DNA from: Nocardioides sp. Iso805N
Lineage (GTDB): Bacteria; Actinomycetota; Actinomycetes; Propionibacteriales; Nocardioidaceae
Direction: 5' to 3'
Assembly (NCBI RefSeq): GCF_000364605.1
Contig: NZ_KB822575.1
Location: forward strand, 544,237 to 608,236
DNA length: 64,000 nucleotides
Part shown: positions 19,975-28,674 of the stretch, one piece after another
Position numbering within the stretch: the stretch's first letter is position 1
Layout of the letters: every line of letters starts with the position of its first letter
Notes under the pieces: model-generated
What the model saw: only the letters and a program-made list of their open reading frames with translations
What the model was told of the DNA's origin: nothing
Database searches by the model: none
Translations under genes and position numbers: made by a program

Positions 19975-21899
19975 CAGCCGATCAGCTCCTCGGCGCGGAG
20001 CAGCTCGCGCGGCACCCCGAATGCGTCTACCAACGTGACGGCTGAGCCGCGCAGCTCGCGACACAGCGCGCCGACCTCGCGCGAGATCGCCTTCGACCGC
20101 GCGACGCTCAGCCTGCCGTGCTCGAGGAACCACGCCCTGTCGCTCTCGATCTCGCTCAGTGCGTGCAGCGTGCACACCCGCGTCAGCAGGTCCTTGGCAT
20201 CGCCCTCGGGCAGCGCGTCCAGCTTGGCGACGAACGCCTCGAGTACCAGCCGCTCCACGTGCGCCCGAGCCGACGCGATGACGTGGTCCTGCACCGCGGA
20301 GAAGACCTCGCCCGGATCACCGCCCGCGTCGACGCCGCGCTTGAGCCGCCGGGCCACACCGCCGAGCATGTGCTCCTCGCGGAAGCGCAGCATCGCCAGG
20401 TGGTACTCAGGGTCGCGCAGCTCGGCCTCCTGGTCCCAGGCGTCACCGCCCGGCAGCAGGTCGCGGACCCGCTCCAGCAGCTTGTGCGCGGCGGTCCGCT
20501 CCAGGACGGTGTCGACGGCCATCGCGGTCACGAAACGGACCGTGCCGAACTGGTCGAGGTCCTCGAACTCGCTCGCGTAGTCGGTCAGCAGACCCTTGGC
20601 GACCAGCTGCAGCAGCACCGTGTTGTCGCCCTCGAAGGTGGTGAACACGTCCGTGTCGGCCTTCAGAGCAGCGAACCGGTTGGCGGCCAGGTAACCGGCG
20701 CCGCCACACGCCTCACGACACTCCTCGATGGCGCGGGTGGCGTGCCAGGTCGCCAGCGCCTTGGTCCCGGCGGCTCGCGACTCCAGCTCCCGCCGGGCCT
20801 GGGTCTCGACCTCCTCGGCAGGCGTGCTGAAGACCTGGTGCAATTGCTCGCGCAGCACCTCCTGGGCGAAGTTCAGCGCGTAGGTGCGGGCGATCAGCGG
20901 GATCAGCCGCCGCTGGTGCTGGCCGTAGTCGAGCAGCAGCATCTCCTCGGCGTCACCTGTCCCGAACTGGCGGCGGCGATCGGCGTACCTGGTGGCGATC
21001 GTCAGCGCGGACTTGGCCGCGCTGAGCGCCGCGCCACCGACGCTGACCCGGCCCTGCACCAGGGTGCCGAGCATGGTGAAGAAGCGGCGGTTGGGGTTCT
21101 CGATCGAGCTCTCGTAGCGGCCGTCGTCGGTGATGTCGGCGAACCGGTTGAGGAGGTTGCCGCGCGGCACCCGCACGCCGTCGAACCAGAGCCGGCCGTT
21201 GTCGACGCCGTTGAGACCCATCTTCGGGCCGTCGTCCTCGATCCGTACGCCGGGAGCCGGCTGGCCGTCGACCCGGATCGGAACGAGCACCGCGTGCACG
21301 CCGTGCCGCTCCTCGGCGACGACCAGGTTGGCGAAGACCACTGCCAGCTCGCCGTGCCTGGCGGCATTGCCGATGTAGTCCTTGTAGGCGTCCGGAGCGT
21401 TGGTGGTCACCACCAGCTCGTCGGTCTCGGCGTCATAGGTGGCGGTGGTGCCGAGCTCGGCGACGTTGGAACCGTGCCCGTGCTCGGTCATCGCGAAGCA
21501 GCCGAGCAGCCGGCCGGCGACCACGTCGGCGAGGTAGGCGTCGTGGTGCCGCTCCGTGCCCAGCTGCAGGATCGCCCCGCCGAAGAGGCCGAACTGCACG
21601 CCTGACTTCACCAGCACCGACAGGTCGCCCAGCGCCAGGGTCTCGAAGGCCGCGATGGAGGCGCCGACGTCCGCTCCTCCGCCGTACTCCTTGGGGAAGC
21701 CGAGCCCGGTGAGACCGGATCGGGTCATCTCCAGCAGCAGGTCACGGACCCGCTCGCGGTAGGCCTCTCGGGGCAGCTCGTCGGCTTCCTGCAGCAGGCC
21801 CGCGTGCGGGACCAGCTGGTTGCGGACCTGCTGGCGGACGGAGGCGTCGCGGCCGTCGAGGACGGCAGCCAGATCCGAGGTCACGGCATCGGTGGTCAT
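19974..21899 (-). CDS. Acyl-CoA oxidase/dehydrogenase-like flavoenzyme
   Basis: 641-residue acyl-CoA dehydrogenase superfamily member whose motifs look more like acyl-CoA oxidases than short ACADs. These are FAMTEHGHGSNVAEL at the flavin face, CREACGGAGYLAANRF, and FEGDNTVLLQLVAKGLL carrying the likely catalytic Glu. The length also matches the oxidase class. It should introduce the 2,3-double bond of acyl-CoA in beta-oxidation, passing electrons to O2 or to a carrier protein; the acceptor cannot be decided here. It is followed directly by a small hydrolase gene. Confidence 0.9.
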   Translation of the reverse strand: MTTDAVTSDLAAVLDGRDASVRQQVRNQLVPHAGLLQEADELPREAYRERVRDLLLEMTRSGLTGLGFPKEYGGGADVGASIAAFETLALGDLSVLVKSGVQFGLFGGAILQLGTERHHDAYLADVVAGRLLGCFAMTEHGHGSNVAELGTTATYDAETDELVVTTNAPDAYKDYIGNAARHGELAVVFANLVVAEERHGVHAVLVPIRVDGQPAPGVRIEDDGPKMGLNGVDNGRLWFDGVRVPRGNLLNRFADITDDGRYESSIENPNRRFFTMLGTLVQGRVSVGGAALSAAKSALTIATRYADRRRQFGTGDAEEMLLLDYGQHQRRLIPLIARTYALNFAQEVLREQLHQVFSTPAEEVETQARRELESRAAGTKALATWHATRAIEECREACGGAGYLAANRFAALKADTDVFTTFEGDNTVLLQLVAKGLLTDYASEFEDLDQFGTVRFVTAMAVDTVLERTAAHKLLERVRDLLPGGDAWDQEAELRDPEYHLAMLRFREEHMLGGVARRLKRGVDAGGDPGEVFSAVQDHVIASARAHVERLVLEAFVAKLDALPEGDAKDLLTRVCTLHALSEIESDRAWFLEHGRLSVARSKAISREVGALCRELRGSAVTLVDAFGVPRELLRAEELIG

Positions 21900-21947
21900 G
21901 CCCCCGAAGGTATCCCGCGACCTGGCAGCGTGAACCCCCGTCGAGGG

Positions 21948-23282
21948 CTACGGGCGGGCGAAGAAGTTGGGCGCCGTCCAGGAGTACATCGAGACCTCGT
22001 CGACGTTCGCGCCGGTGTGCGGCGCCTGGATGATCATGCCGTTGCCCGCGTAGAGCGCGACGTGGTGGATCGAGCTCGGGCTGTCCGTGGTGCCCCAGAA
22101 GACCAGGTCGCCCGGCCGCAGGTCGCCGAAGCTGATCGGCGTGGACTCCTCGTACTGAGCCACCGAGTAGTGCGGCAGGTCGATCCCGCCCTGCGCCCAG
22201 GCCCGCATGACCAGGCCGGAGCAGTCCCAGCTGCTCGGACCGGCGGCACCCCACACGTACGGCTCGCCGATCTGCGCCCGGGCGAACGCGAGCGCCGAGG
22301 CGACGCCGGCCGAGCTGGTGGAGGGGGCCCTGGTGGGCGCGAGGTCATCCGAGGCGCTCGACGAGCCGCTCGATGAATTGCTCGACGAACCGCTCGGCAG
22401 GGCGCCGGTCTGCGCGCCCTTCTGCGCGGCCCGCTGTTGAGCGGCCTTGGTTGCTGCCTCCGCAGCTGCCTGCTTCGCAGCCGCCTCGGCGGCCGCCTTC
22501 GCGGCGGCGGCCGCGGCGGCGCGCTCCTCGGCCCGCTCCTCGAGCGCCGCCTGCCGCTTGGCCGCGATCGCCACGCTGACGTGCTTGAGCCGAGCGAGCT
22601 GCTTGATCAGCTTCGTCTTCTGTACGGCGATCCCGGCCGCCTCGTTCTGCGCCTGCTGCGCAGCGGCCGCGGCCGCGTCCCGCTTCTGCTTGGCGTCGGC
22701 CTCGGCCGACGTCGCCTTGGTCTCGGTGTCGGTGGCCTGCGCCGCGGTGACCTTGGCCAGCGAAGCCGCCGCCTGGAGCCGCCCGTACTGAGCGTTGAGG
22801 GCGTCCTGCGAGGTATGCATCGCCTGGGTCTGCTGCTGGATCTGGTCGATGCCATCGGCCTTGGCCATGCCGGCCAGCGAGGTCAGCTCGGGGGCGGCCT
22901 GGTAGTTGCCCACGACGCTCTGCGCGTAGGCCTTGCGCTGCGTCTGCTGCGCGGCCTGGGCCTGCTTGGCAGCGGTGCGGGCCTGGTCGGCGGCCTTGCG
23001 GGCCTGGTCTGCCGCCCACTGAGCACCGTTGTAGGCCTCCGCGGCGATCTCGGCGGTGTCGCCGGCCTGCTGGAGGCGAACGTTGGCGCTGGCGAGCTCG
23101 GCGCGGATCTGCCCGACCTCGCCGCGCTTGCTGGTCACCGCCTGCTGGGCCTGCGCCACATCCTGCTTGCTCGGGACCGGCTGCTGCGGCTCCGCCAGGG
23201 CCGAGGTCGCCATCAGGCAGGCCGAAGCCAGACCGAGCGACAGCACGGCCGCAGTTCCGAGGGTCCGCTTCGAGGTAGGCAC
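21948..23282 (-). CDS. Secreted NlpC/P60 peptidoglycan endopeptidase with coiled-coil N-terminus
   Basis: RipA-like wall hydrolase of 444 residues that should cleave within stem peptides. A signal peptide (LGTAAVLSLGLASACLMATS, ending near ALA) is followed by a ~230-residue Ala/Gln/Lys-rich coiled coil, a Ser-rich linker and a C-terminal NlpC/P60 domain. The likely catalytic Cys is near residue 354 in SSWDCSGLVMRAW and the His near 405 in HHVALYAG. The start is uncertain: a GTG at 23282 gives a compact signal peptide, but an ATG at 23348 is also in frame. A strong palindrome lies just upstream. Confidence 0.9.
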   Translation of the reverse strand: MPTSKRTLGTAAVLSLGLASACLMATSALAEPQQPVPSKQDVAQAQQAVTSKRGEVGQIRAELASANVRLQQAGDTAEIAAEAYNGAQWAADQARKAADQARTAAKQAQAAQQTQRKAYAQSVVGNYQAAPELTSLAGMAKADGIDQIQQQTQAMHTSQDALNAQYGRLQAAASLAKVTAAQATDTETKATSAEADAKQKRDAAAAAAQQAQNEAAGIAVQKTKLIKQLARLKHVSVAIAAKRQAALEERAEERAAAAAAAKAAAEAAAKQAAAEAATKAAQQRAAQKGAQTGALPSGSSSNSSSGSSSASDDLAPTRAPSTSSAGVASALAFARAQIGEPYVWGAAGPSSWDCSGLVMRAWAQGGIDLPHYSVAQYEESTPISFGDLRPGDLVFWGTTDSPSSIHHVALYAGNGMIIQAPHTGANVDEVSMYSWTAPNFFARP

Positions 23283-23707
23283 GATGCATGACCGTAGTGC
23301 CTCATCAGTCACACGAGCAACAAAAACCCCAACTTTCACAGGAACCATCGGCGTGTCGGATTGACAATCACATCAATGTGATTCCCGAACTACACGGGTG
23401 TCATTCGGCCCCCGGCGGCTCCGAGCGGGCAGGGATGCGGCCGCGTGACCCACCGGCAGACACGCACGGTCGAGGCGACGCGCGGCGAACGGCGGGCGGC
23501 GAACGGCGGGCGGCGTCGAGGCGCTGCCGGACGACGCGCCGGCGACGAAGGAGCCGTGGCGCGGCGGTAGGCCTGCCTCGCCGGTGCCCGGCGGGCGCCG
23601 GGTGGCACCCCAGCAGGCGCTCAGCCGCATGATGACCCGACTCGCCCCGGACGGAAGCCCGACTCAACCCGGACAAAGTCCCGACTCAACCCGGACAGAG
23701 ACCGGAA
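23283..23707. other. 425-bp intergenic region with palindrome and tandem repeats
   Basis: This gap between the NlpC/P60 start and the PAP2 stop codon contains no convincing gene. It holds the palindrome at 23366-23383, a 14-bp unit repeated 2.3 times at 23483-23515 (CGGCGAACGGCGGG) and the 22-bp tandem repeat at 23636-23713. The promoter of the NlpC/P60 gene should lie within its left 100 bp. Confidence 0.6.
23366..23383. promoter_or_regulatory. 18-bp palindrome upstream of the NlpC/P60 gene
   Basis: Arms AATCACAT and ATGTGATT are perfectly complementary around CA. The site is AT-rich against a GC-rich background and lies 18 bp from the first possible ATG (23348) and about 80 bp from the preferred GTG. 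It probably binds a dimeric regulator of the wall hydrolase gene. The half-sites have the opposite orientation to the TGTGA-N6-TCACA of CRP. Confidence 0.6.
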
Positions 23708-23713
23708 TCAACC
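23636..23713. repeat. 22-bp tandem repeat running into the PAP2 stop codon
   Basis: Three consecutive 22-nt units (23636-23657, 23658-23679, 23680-23701) share the core CCCGACTCAACCCGGACA with small changes, and a partial fourth copy extends into 23702-23713. The fourth copy covers the stop codon of the PAP2 gene at 23708-23710. There are no spacers, so it is a simple tandem repeat. Confidence 0.8.
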
Positions 23714-24766
23714 TCGCGCGAGCGCTTCCTTCGCGTGGATCTTCGCGCCCTCAGCCTCCAGGTCGCGCGTGCCCTTGCGCTCGAACTTGTGCCCCGCAGC
23801 CAGCCCGCCGACGTAGAAGGAGACCAACGCGATCATGATGCCGGCAACGTCGTCGGAGAGGCTGTGCCAGCCGAAATAGAGCGTCGCCAGCGCAGTGACA
23901 CCGAAGTTGCACCAGAAGAAGATCCGCAGGAAGCGGTTGTTGACTGTGTGCTGGACCATCAGCGCGGTCAGCATCGTGATGGCGCAGTGCAGCGATGCGA
24001 AGCCGGCCACCGACTGCACGGCATCGACCACGCCGTCGCTCCAGACGATGTTCTGCCGCCCATGCACGAGCGCGTTCATCAACTGCCCGGCCGGCGTGTC
24101 CGGCTCGCCCTGGTAGATGTACGGGTAGGCGATGCCCGGGCCGACGGTCGGCAGCGCGTAGTAGGAGATCGTGCCCAGCGTCCAGGCGATGCACTGCGAG
24201 CCGACGAACCAGTAGCCGTAGGCCAGGTTGCGCGACCAGACGATCCAGATCGTGACGGCGATCGGCACCAGCGGCAGGAACCACAGGTAGACGTACGAGA
24301 AGCCGTAGGCCAGGATCCCGTCACCGAAGATGTTCTGCATCACCGCGCCGGGGTGGTGGCCGAACAGGATCGCGGTGTCGATCAGCTCGAGGTCGTGGTC
24401 GTACTTCGTGTGGATGATGAACGGCAGCGCCGACTTCATGTTCCGGTAGCCGACGTAGACGATGTAGAAGCAGACCACGCCCAGTCCCACGAGCGTCAGC
24501 CGATCGCGGGTCCAGTGCGTGCGCAGCCGCTCCCGGAAGATGTGCGGCATCGCCTTCGGCTTGAACCGCGAGAGCCACAGCGTGCGCGGGATCAGGTCGA
24601 TGCCGATCGCCGCTCCGAGCAGGATCGGCAGCCGCGCCCAGGAGGGGCCGAGGAAGCTGCCGTCGGGGTCGACCAGGTGGTGGCCGCTGTAGCTCGCCAG
24701 CACGATCGCTCCGACGCCGACCAGGAGAGCTGTCCCGATGAGGAGGAGCTGAGCACGGCGATACAT
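23708..24766 (-). CDS. PAP2/AUR1-type phosphatase or phosphotransferase, polytopic membrane protein
   Basis: 352 residues with about seven or eight hydrophobic helices. The C-terminal half carries a PAP2-type catalytic pair, ASLHCAITM (Ser-x-His) and GWHSLSDDVAG (His and Asp), while YALPTVGPGIAYPY fits the first phosphatase motif region. This arrangement resembles the AUR1/inositolphosphotransferase branch, whose bacterial members handle lipid phosphates or phosphoinositides. It starts 10 bp after the thiQ stop, so it may ride on the thi transcript, although no functional link to thiamine is evident. Confidence 0.82.
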   Translation of the reverse strand: MYRRAQLLLIGTALLVGVGAIVLASYSGHHLVDPDGSFLGPSWARLPILLGAAIGIDLIPRTLWLSRFKPKAMPHIFRERLRTHWTRDRLTLVGLGVVCFYIVYVGYRNMKSALPFIIHTKYDHDLELIDTAILFGHHPGAVMQNIFGDGILAYGFSYVYLWFLPLVPIAVTIWIVWSRNLAYGYWFVGSQCIAWTLGTISYYALPTVGPGIAYPYIYQGEPDTPAGQLMNALVHGRQNIVWSDGVVDAVQSVAGFASLHCAITMLTALMVQHTVNNRFLRIFFWCNFGVTALATLYFGWHSLSDDVAGIMIALVSFYVGGLAAGHKFERKGTRDLEAEGAKIHAKEALARG

Positions 24767-24776
24767 GGCCCGCAGT

Positions 24777-25769
24777 TTACGGAACGATGCTGAGACGGGC
24801 CTGTTCGGCGCGAAGGCGTACCCGCTCCCCCGGCCCCGGATGTGCGGTCGTTCCCGCGACCGCGTCCACCTCGCCCACGCCCTCGACGTCGACCACCAGC
24901 CGCAGCTGGTCAGGGGTCACTCGTGCCGAGACCACCACGCCCGACAGCGGCCCGTCCTCGGCGAGGACCAGCGCGCTGCGCCGTACGGCGACGGCCACGG
25001 GCCCGTCCGTCGCCACACCGGCGGCTGCGCAGACCGCCGCTGCGGCGGCACCGGTCAGCACCCGGGCGTAACCCAGGAAGAGCGCCGTCGCGGCGTCCGC
25101 CGGCTGGCGCCACACCTCGGCGACGGGGCCCTCCTGCACGAGGTGCCCGTCGCGGACGACCGCGAGCCGGTCGGCGACGGCGTACGCCTCCTCCTGGTCG
25201 TGGGTGACCAGCAGCGCCGTGGTGCCGGCGGCGACGAGGATCGCGCGCAGGTCGGCCGCCAGCCGCTCGCGCAGTCCGGCGTCGAGGGCGGAGAGCGGTT
25301 CGTCGAGCAGGAGCAGCCGCGGTTCCACGGCGAGCGCCCGGGCGAGCGCCACGCGCTGTCGCTCGCCGCCCGACAGCGTGCCGGGGAGCCGACCGTCGTA
25401 GCCCTCCAGGCCGACCAGGGTGAGCAGCTCGGCGACGCGGCGCTGCCGCTCGGCTCGCGGCGTCCGGCGCAGCTTCAGCGGATAGGCGACGTTGGCGGCC
25501 ACGCTCAGGTGGGCGAAGAGCTGGCCGTCCTGGAACATCAGCGCGAAGCCGCGCTTGTGCGTCGGCACACCGCCGAGGTCGCGCCCGTCCCAGGCGATGG
25601 TGCCTTTCGCAGGCTCCAGTCCGGCGATCGCGCGCAACAGCGTGGACTTGCCCGAGCCGGACGGGCCGAGCACGGCCAGCACCTGACCGTCGGGCAGATC
25701 CAGGGAGACCTCTCGGATCGCCTCGACGCCGTCGTAGGCGACCGCGACGTCGCGCAGGGAGAGCGTCAC
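24777..25769 (-). CDS. thiQ: Thiamine-type ABC transporter ATP-binding protein
   Basis: 330 residues from a GTG that overlaps the permease stop by GTGA. It shows Walker A GPSGSGKST (35-43), Q-loop FQDGQLFAH, signature LSGGERQRVALARAL (132-146), Walker B LLLLDEP (152-158) and the H-loop LLVTHDQEEAYA. A ~110-residue C-terminal extension resembles the regulatory TOBE-like domain of spermidine/iron/thiamine importer ATPases. It energises the permease next door. The gene symbol rests on the TPP riboswitch at the head of the operon. Confidence 0.9.
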   Translation of the reverse strand: MTLSLRDVAVAYDGVEAIREVSLDLPDGQVLAVLGPSGSGKSTLLRAIAGLEPAKGTIAWDGRDLGGVPTHKRGFALMFQDGQLFAHLSVAANVAYPLKLRRTPRAERQRRVAELLTLVGLEGYDGRLPGTLSGGERQRVALARALAVEPRLLLLDEPLSALDAGLRERLAADLRAILVAAGTTALLVTHDQEEAYAVADRLAVVRDGHLVQEGPVAEVWRQPADAATALFLGYARVLTGAAAAAVCAAAGVATDGPVAVAVRRSALVLAEDGPLSGVVVSARVTPDQLRLVVDVEGVGEVDAVAGTTAHPGPGERVRLRAEQARLSIVP

Positions 25770-27436
25770 AGCACCCCCAGGCTGGGCACGCGCAGCCGCT
25801 CCACGATCAGCATCACCACAGCCGTGGTGGCGGCCAGGACGCAGGAGGCGGCGAGCGCCATGCCGTAGTTCATTGAGCCGGGGTGACCGATGAGGCGGTA
25901 GATGACGACGGGGACGGTGGCATTCTCGTCGCGCGCCAGGAAGCTGGTCGCCCCGAACTCGCCCAGCGAGACCGCGAACGCGAAGCCGGCCGAGGCCAGC
26001 AGCGGCCGCCAGAGCACGGGTACGTCGACCACGAGCATCCGGCGCAGCGGCCCCGCACCGAGCGATGCCGCCGCCTGCCGCTGGCGGTCGTCGATCCCGG
26101 CCAGCGCCGGAACGAGCGTCCGCACCACCAGCGGCAGCGCGACCAGCGCCTGTGCGATCGGCACCAGCCACGGCGAGTCCCGCAGGTCCAGAGGCGGCCG
26201 GTCGAGGGTGACCAGGAAGCCGAAGCCGAGCGTCACCGCGGAGACGCCGAGCGGCAGCATGAAGAACGCGTCGAGGGTGCCGCGCACGCGCCGCTCCGCA
26301 CGGCCCTCGCGGTGGCCCGTCCCCCGCCGGGACACCGACAGGGCGACCAGCAGGCCGAGCACCAGCGCGAACGAGGTGGCGTCGACGGCGATCCGCAGCG
26401 AGAGGTCGAGCGCGGTGGTCACCGGTTCGAGCAGCGCCTGGTGGGATCCGGTCGAGGTCAGGGCACGGTAGTTGGCCAGGGTCCAGTGGCCCTCCGTCCG
26501 CAGGCTGCCGACCAGGAGCGCGGCCAGCGGCGCGGCCACGAAGATCAGCAGCAGCGCCGTCACCGTCAGCTGCGGCAGGTCCGCGAGCCGGGGACGGCGC
26601 GGGCGACTCGGTGCTCGCTGCGTGCTCGCGCGCTGCGGCCGGAGCCGGGCGCCGATGCCCAGGAGCGTGACGACCACCGTCAGCTGCAGCAGCGACAGCG
26701 CGGCCGCCCCCTGCAGGTCCAGCAGGTTGGTGGTGAGCAGATAGATCTCGGTCTCGACGCTGGCGTAGCGCAGGCCGCCGAGGGTAAGGACCACCCCGAA
26801 CGACGTCGCGCAGAACAGGAAGACCACCGATGCCGCGCCGACGATCGAGGGCCGTAGCGCGGGCAGGGTCACGGTGCGAAAGACCGTGAAGGGACCTGCC
26901 CCCAGGGCCGCCGCGGCCTCGGCCGGTCGCACGTCCAGCCCCTCCCACGCCGCGCCCACGGCACGGATCACCACGGCGACGTTGAAGAAGACGAGTCCGG
27001 CGATGATCGCGGTCGGCGTACCGTCGATCGACAGCCAGCTCAGCGGCCCCGTCAGCAGCTCGCGGAACGCGACGCCGACCACCACCGTCGGCAGCACGAA
27101 GGGCACCAGCAGCGCCGCCCGCACCACGCCGCGCAGCGGCAGCGCCAGCCGATGCAGCACGTACGCCGCGGGCAGTCCGAGCGCCAGCGTGAAGGCCGTC
27201 GCGACCGTCGAGCTCCACAGCGTGAACCACAGCACCCGGTGCACCCGCGGTCGCCGCAGCACCTCCAGCACGCCGCCGACGTCCCAGTGCCCCTCGGGCC
27301 TGAACCCGCGGCCCACCATGCCGATCACCGGCAGCACGAAGAACACCGCCAGCACCGCGACAGGCACGGCGGCCAGCGCCAGCAGGGTGGCGTAGCGGCC
27401 CGCGGAGGGGCTCAGCGAGAGGTGACGTCGCTCCAC
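25766..27436 (-). CDS. thiP: Thiamine-type ABC transporter permease, fused two-domain form
   Basis: About 556 residues with roughly twelve hydrophobic helices. There are two binding-protein-dependent permease modules, each with its EAA-type loop (AEAAAALGAGPFTVFRTVTLP and, in the second half, RQAAASLGAGPLRRMLVVDVP). This fused ThiP/FbpB-like arrangement is typical of thiamine and iron importers. The GTG at 27436 overlaps the thiB end by 25 nt and has GAGGAG 11 bases upstream; a start closer to the thiB stop would need a CTG. Substrate assignment follows the TPP riboswitch. Confidence 0.85.
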   Translation of the reverse strand: MERRHLSLSPSAGRYATLLALAAVPVAVLAVFFVLPVIGMVGRGFRPEGHWDVGGVLEVLRRPRVHRVLWFTLWSSTVATAFTLALGLPAAYVLHRLALPLRGVVRAALLVPFVLPTVVVGVAFRELLTGPLSWLSIDGTPTAIIAGLVFFNVAVVIRAVGAAWEGLDVRPAEAAAALGAGPFTVFRTVTLPALRPSIVGAASVVFLFCATSFGVVLTLGGLRYASVETEIYLLTTNLLDLQGAAALSLLQLTVVVTLLGIGARLRPQRASTQRAPSRPRRPRLADLPQLTVTALLLIFVAAPLAALLVGSLRTEGHWTLANYRALTSTGSHQALLEPVTTALDLSLRIAVDATSFALVLGLLVALSVSRRGTGHREGRAERRVRGTLDAFFMLPLGVSAVTLGFGFLVTLDRPPLDLRDSPWLVPIAQALVALPLVVRTLVPALAGIDDRQRQAAASLGAGPLRRMLVVDVPVLWRPLLASAGFAFAVSLGEFGATSFLARDENATVPVVIYRLIGHPGSMNYGMALAASCVLAATTAVVMLIVERLRVPSLGVL

Positions 27437-28509
27437 TGCTGGAGCCACTCCTCGCGGTGGGTGTCGATCTCGGTGGGGCTGACCGTCAGCGGCTTGGGCG
27501 ACTGGATCGCGAACTTCGCCCACTCGGCCGGCAGCGCCGTGCCCGCGACGACCGGGTAGACGTACATCGAGTCGGGGAGCTTGGCCTGCACCTGCGGGGA
27601 GAGCAGCCAGTCGACGAATGCCTCAGCTCCGGGGACGTTCTTGGCGCCGTTGAGCACCCCGGCGTACTCGACCTCGCTGAAGCAGGTGTCGAGTAGCGCC
27701 TTGGTGGAGGTCTGGCCGTCCTTGACGGTGAAGGCCGGGTCGGAGTCGTAGGAGAGGACGATCGGCCGCTTGCCGTTGCCGCCACCCTGGGTGAACTCCA
27801 CCTCGTAGGCCTGGTCCCAACCGTCGGTGATCTGCGCGCCGTTGGCCATCAGCTTGGTCCAGTAGTCCTGCCAGCCATCGCCGTACTGCGCGATCGTCGC
27901 GAGCAGGAAGGCCATGCCGGGCGAGGACGTGGTCGCGCCCGGCGTGACGAAGAGGTTCTTGTACGCCGGCTTCAGCAGGTCGTCGAGGGACTGCGGTGCC
28001 GGGATCTTGTGCGACGCGAACCAGGTGGTGTCGACGTTGACGCACACCCCCGAGTGGTCGACCGGTGTCAGGTGCTGGCCGTCGTCGCCCGCGACGTCGT
28101 AGCTGCTGACGCCCGCCGGCAGCGTCGAGGGTGTGTACGGCGCGAACACGTCCGCCTTGAGTGCCCGCGTCGCGAAGGTGTTGTCCACGCCGAAGGAGAC
28201 GTCGCCGTCGGGGTTCCCCTGGGTGAGGACCAGCTTGTTGGTGAGCTTGCCGGCGTCGCCGCTGGCCCGCACGACGAGGTGGTAGCCGGTCTGCTGCTCC
28301 CATTGGGCGACGAGCTTCTTGGGCAGGTTCCACGAGTCGTGGGTGACCAGCACGACATCGCTGATCTTGGGCGCCGTCGAACCACCGCTCTGGCTGGCCT
28401 GGTTGGACGGCGTTCCGGCGGGGGTGCTGTCCTCCTTCGCCGAGACCGAACAGCCGGTCGTGGCAAGTAGGACGGCGGTCCCCACCGTCGCGAGCGCGCG
28501 CATACGCAT
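27412..28509 (-). CDS. thiB: Thiamine-type ABC transporter substrate-binding lipoprotein
   Basis: 365 residues. The start MRMRALATVGTAVLLATTGC is a lipoprotein signal with the modified Cys at 20. The mature part follows the ThiB/iron-binding type II fold, with VVLVTHDSWNLP, GNPDGDVSFGVDNTFATRA, a VCVNVDTTWF block and VPGAEAFVDWLLSPQVQ. The ATG at 28509 lies directly behind a TPP riboswitch whose 3' end supplies its ribosome-binding GGGAG, so translation should fall when thiamine pyrophosphate is plentiful. It captures thiamine or a phosphate ester outside the membrane for ThiP and ThiQ. Confidence 0.92.
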   Translation of the reverse strand: MRMRALATVGTAVLLATTGCSVSAKEDSTPAGTPSNQASQSGGSTAPKISDVVLVTHDSWNLPKKLVAQWEQQTGYHLVVRASGDAGKLTNKLVLTQGNPDGDVSFGVDNTFATRALKADVFAPYTPSTLPAGVSSYDVAGDDGQHLTPVDHSGVCVNVDTTWFASHKIPAPQSLDDLLKPAYKNLFVTPGATTSSPGMAFLLATIAQYGDGWQDYWTKLMANGAQITDGWDQAYEVEFTQGGGNGKRPIVLSYDSDPAFTVKDGQTSTKALLDTCFSEVEYAGVLNGAKNVPGAEAFVDWLLSPQVQAKLPDSMYVYPVVAGTALPAEWAKFAIQSPKPLTVSPTEIDTHREEWLQQWSDVTSR

Positions 28510-28513
28510 TGTT

Positions 28514-28600
28514 GACTCCCTTCGCCGGTGCTAGCCGGAGCAGGTTCGGAGGGTCTGCGACTCTGCCGTCGCACTCTCAGCCCTTGTCGGGCTCCCCTGT
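28514..28600 (-). ncRNA. TPP riboswitch (THI element) leading thiBPQ
   Basis: Read leftward, the RNA has the P1-side GGGGAGC, the conserved GGCTGAGAG of the pyrimidine-binding arm, then ACCCTCCGAACCTG and CCGGCTAGCACCGGCGAAGGGAG, given here in parts and all diagnostic. The final GGGAG closes P1 and is also the Shine-Dalgarno of thiB, only 6-7 bases before its ATG. This favours control of translation initiation by direct sequestration rather than by a separate terminator. Confidence 0.95.
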
Positions 28601-28674
28601 CTGTGTGCGGTAAGCGTAGGCCACCGGGTCGACGCACCTGGTCCGGGCCCGCTCCTCGGCCGCCGCGGAGGGGC

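Noticed and set aside
23366..23383. Palindrome as a CRP/cAMP site
   Set aside because: The half-sites are inverted relative to TGTGA-N6-TCACA and the spacing is wrong, so it is reported only as an unassigned palindrome.
23636..23713. Possible CRISPR array
   Set aside because: The 22-bp units are contiguous with no spacers and no cas genes are nearby; it is a simple tandem repeat.
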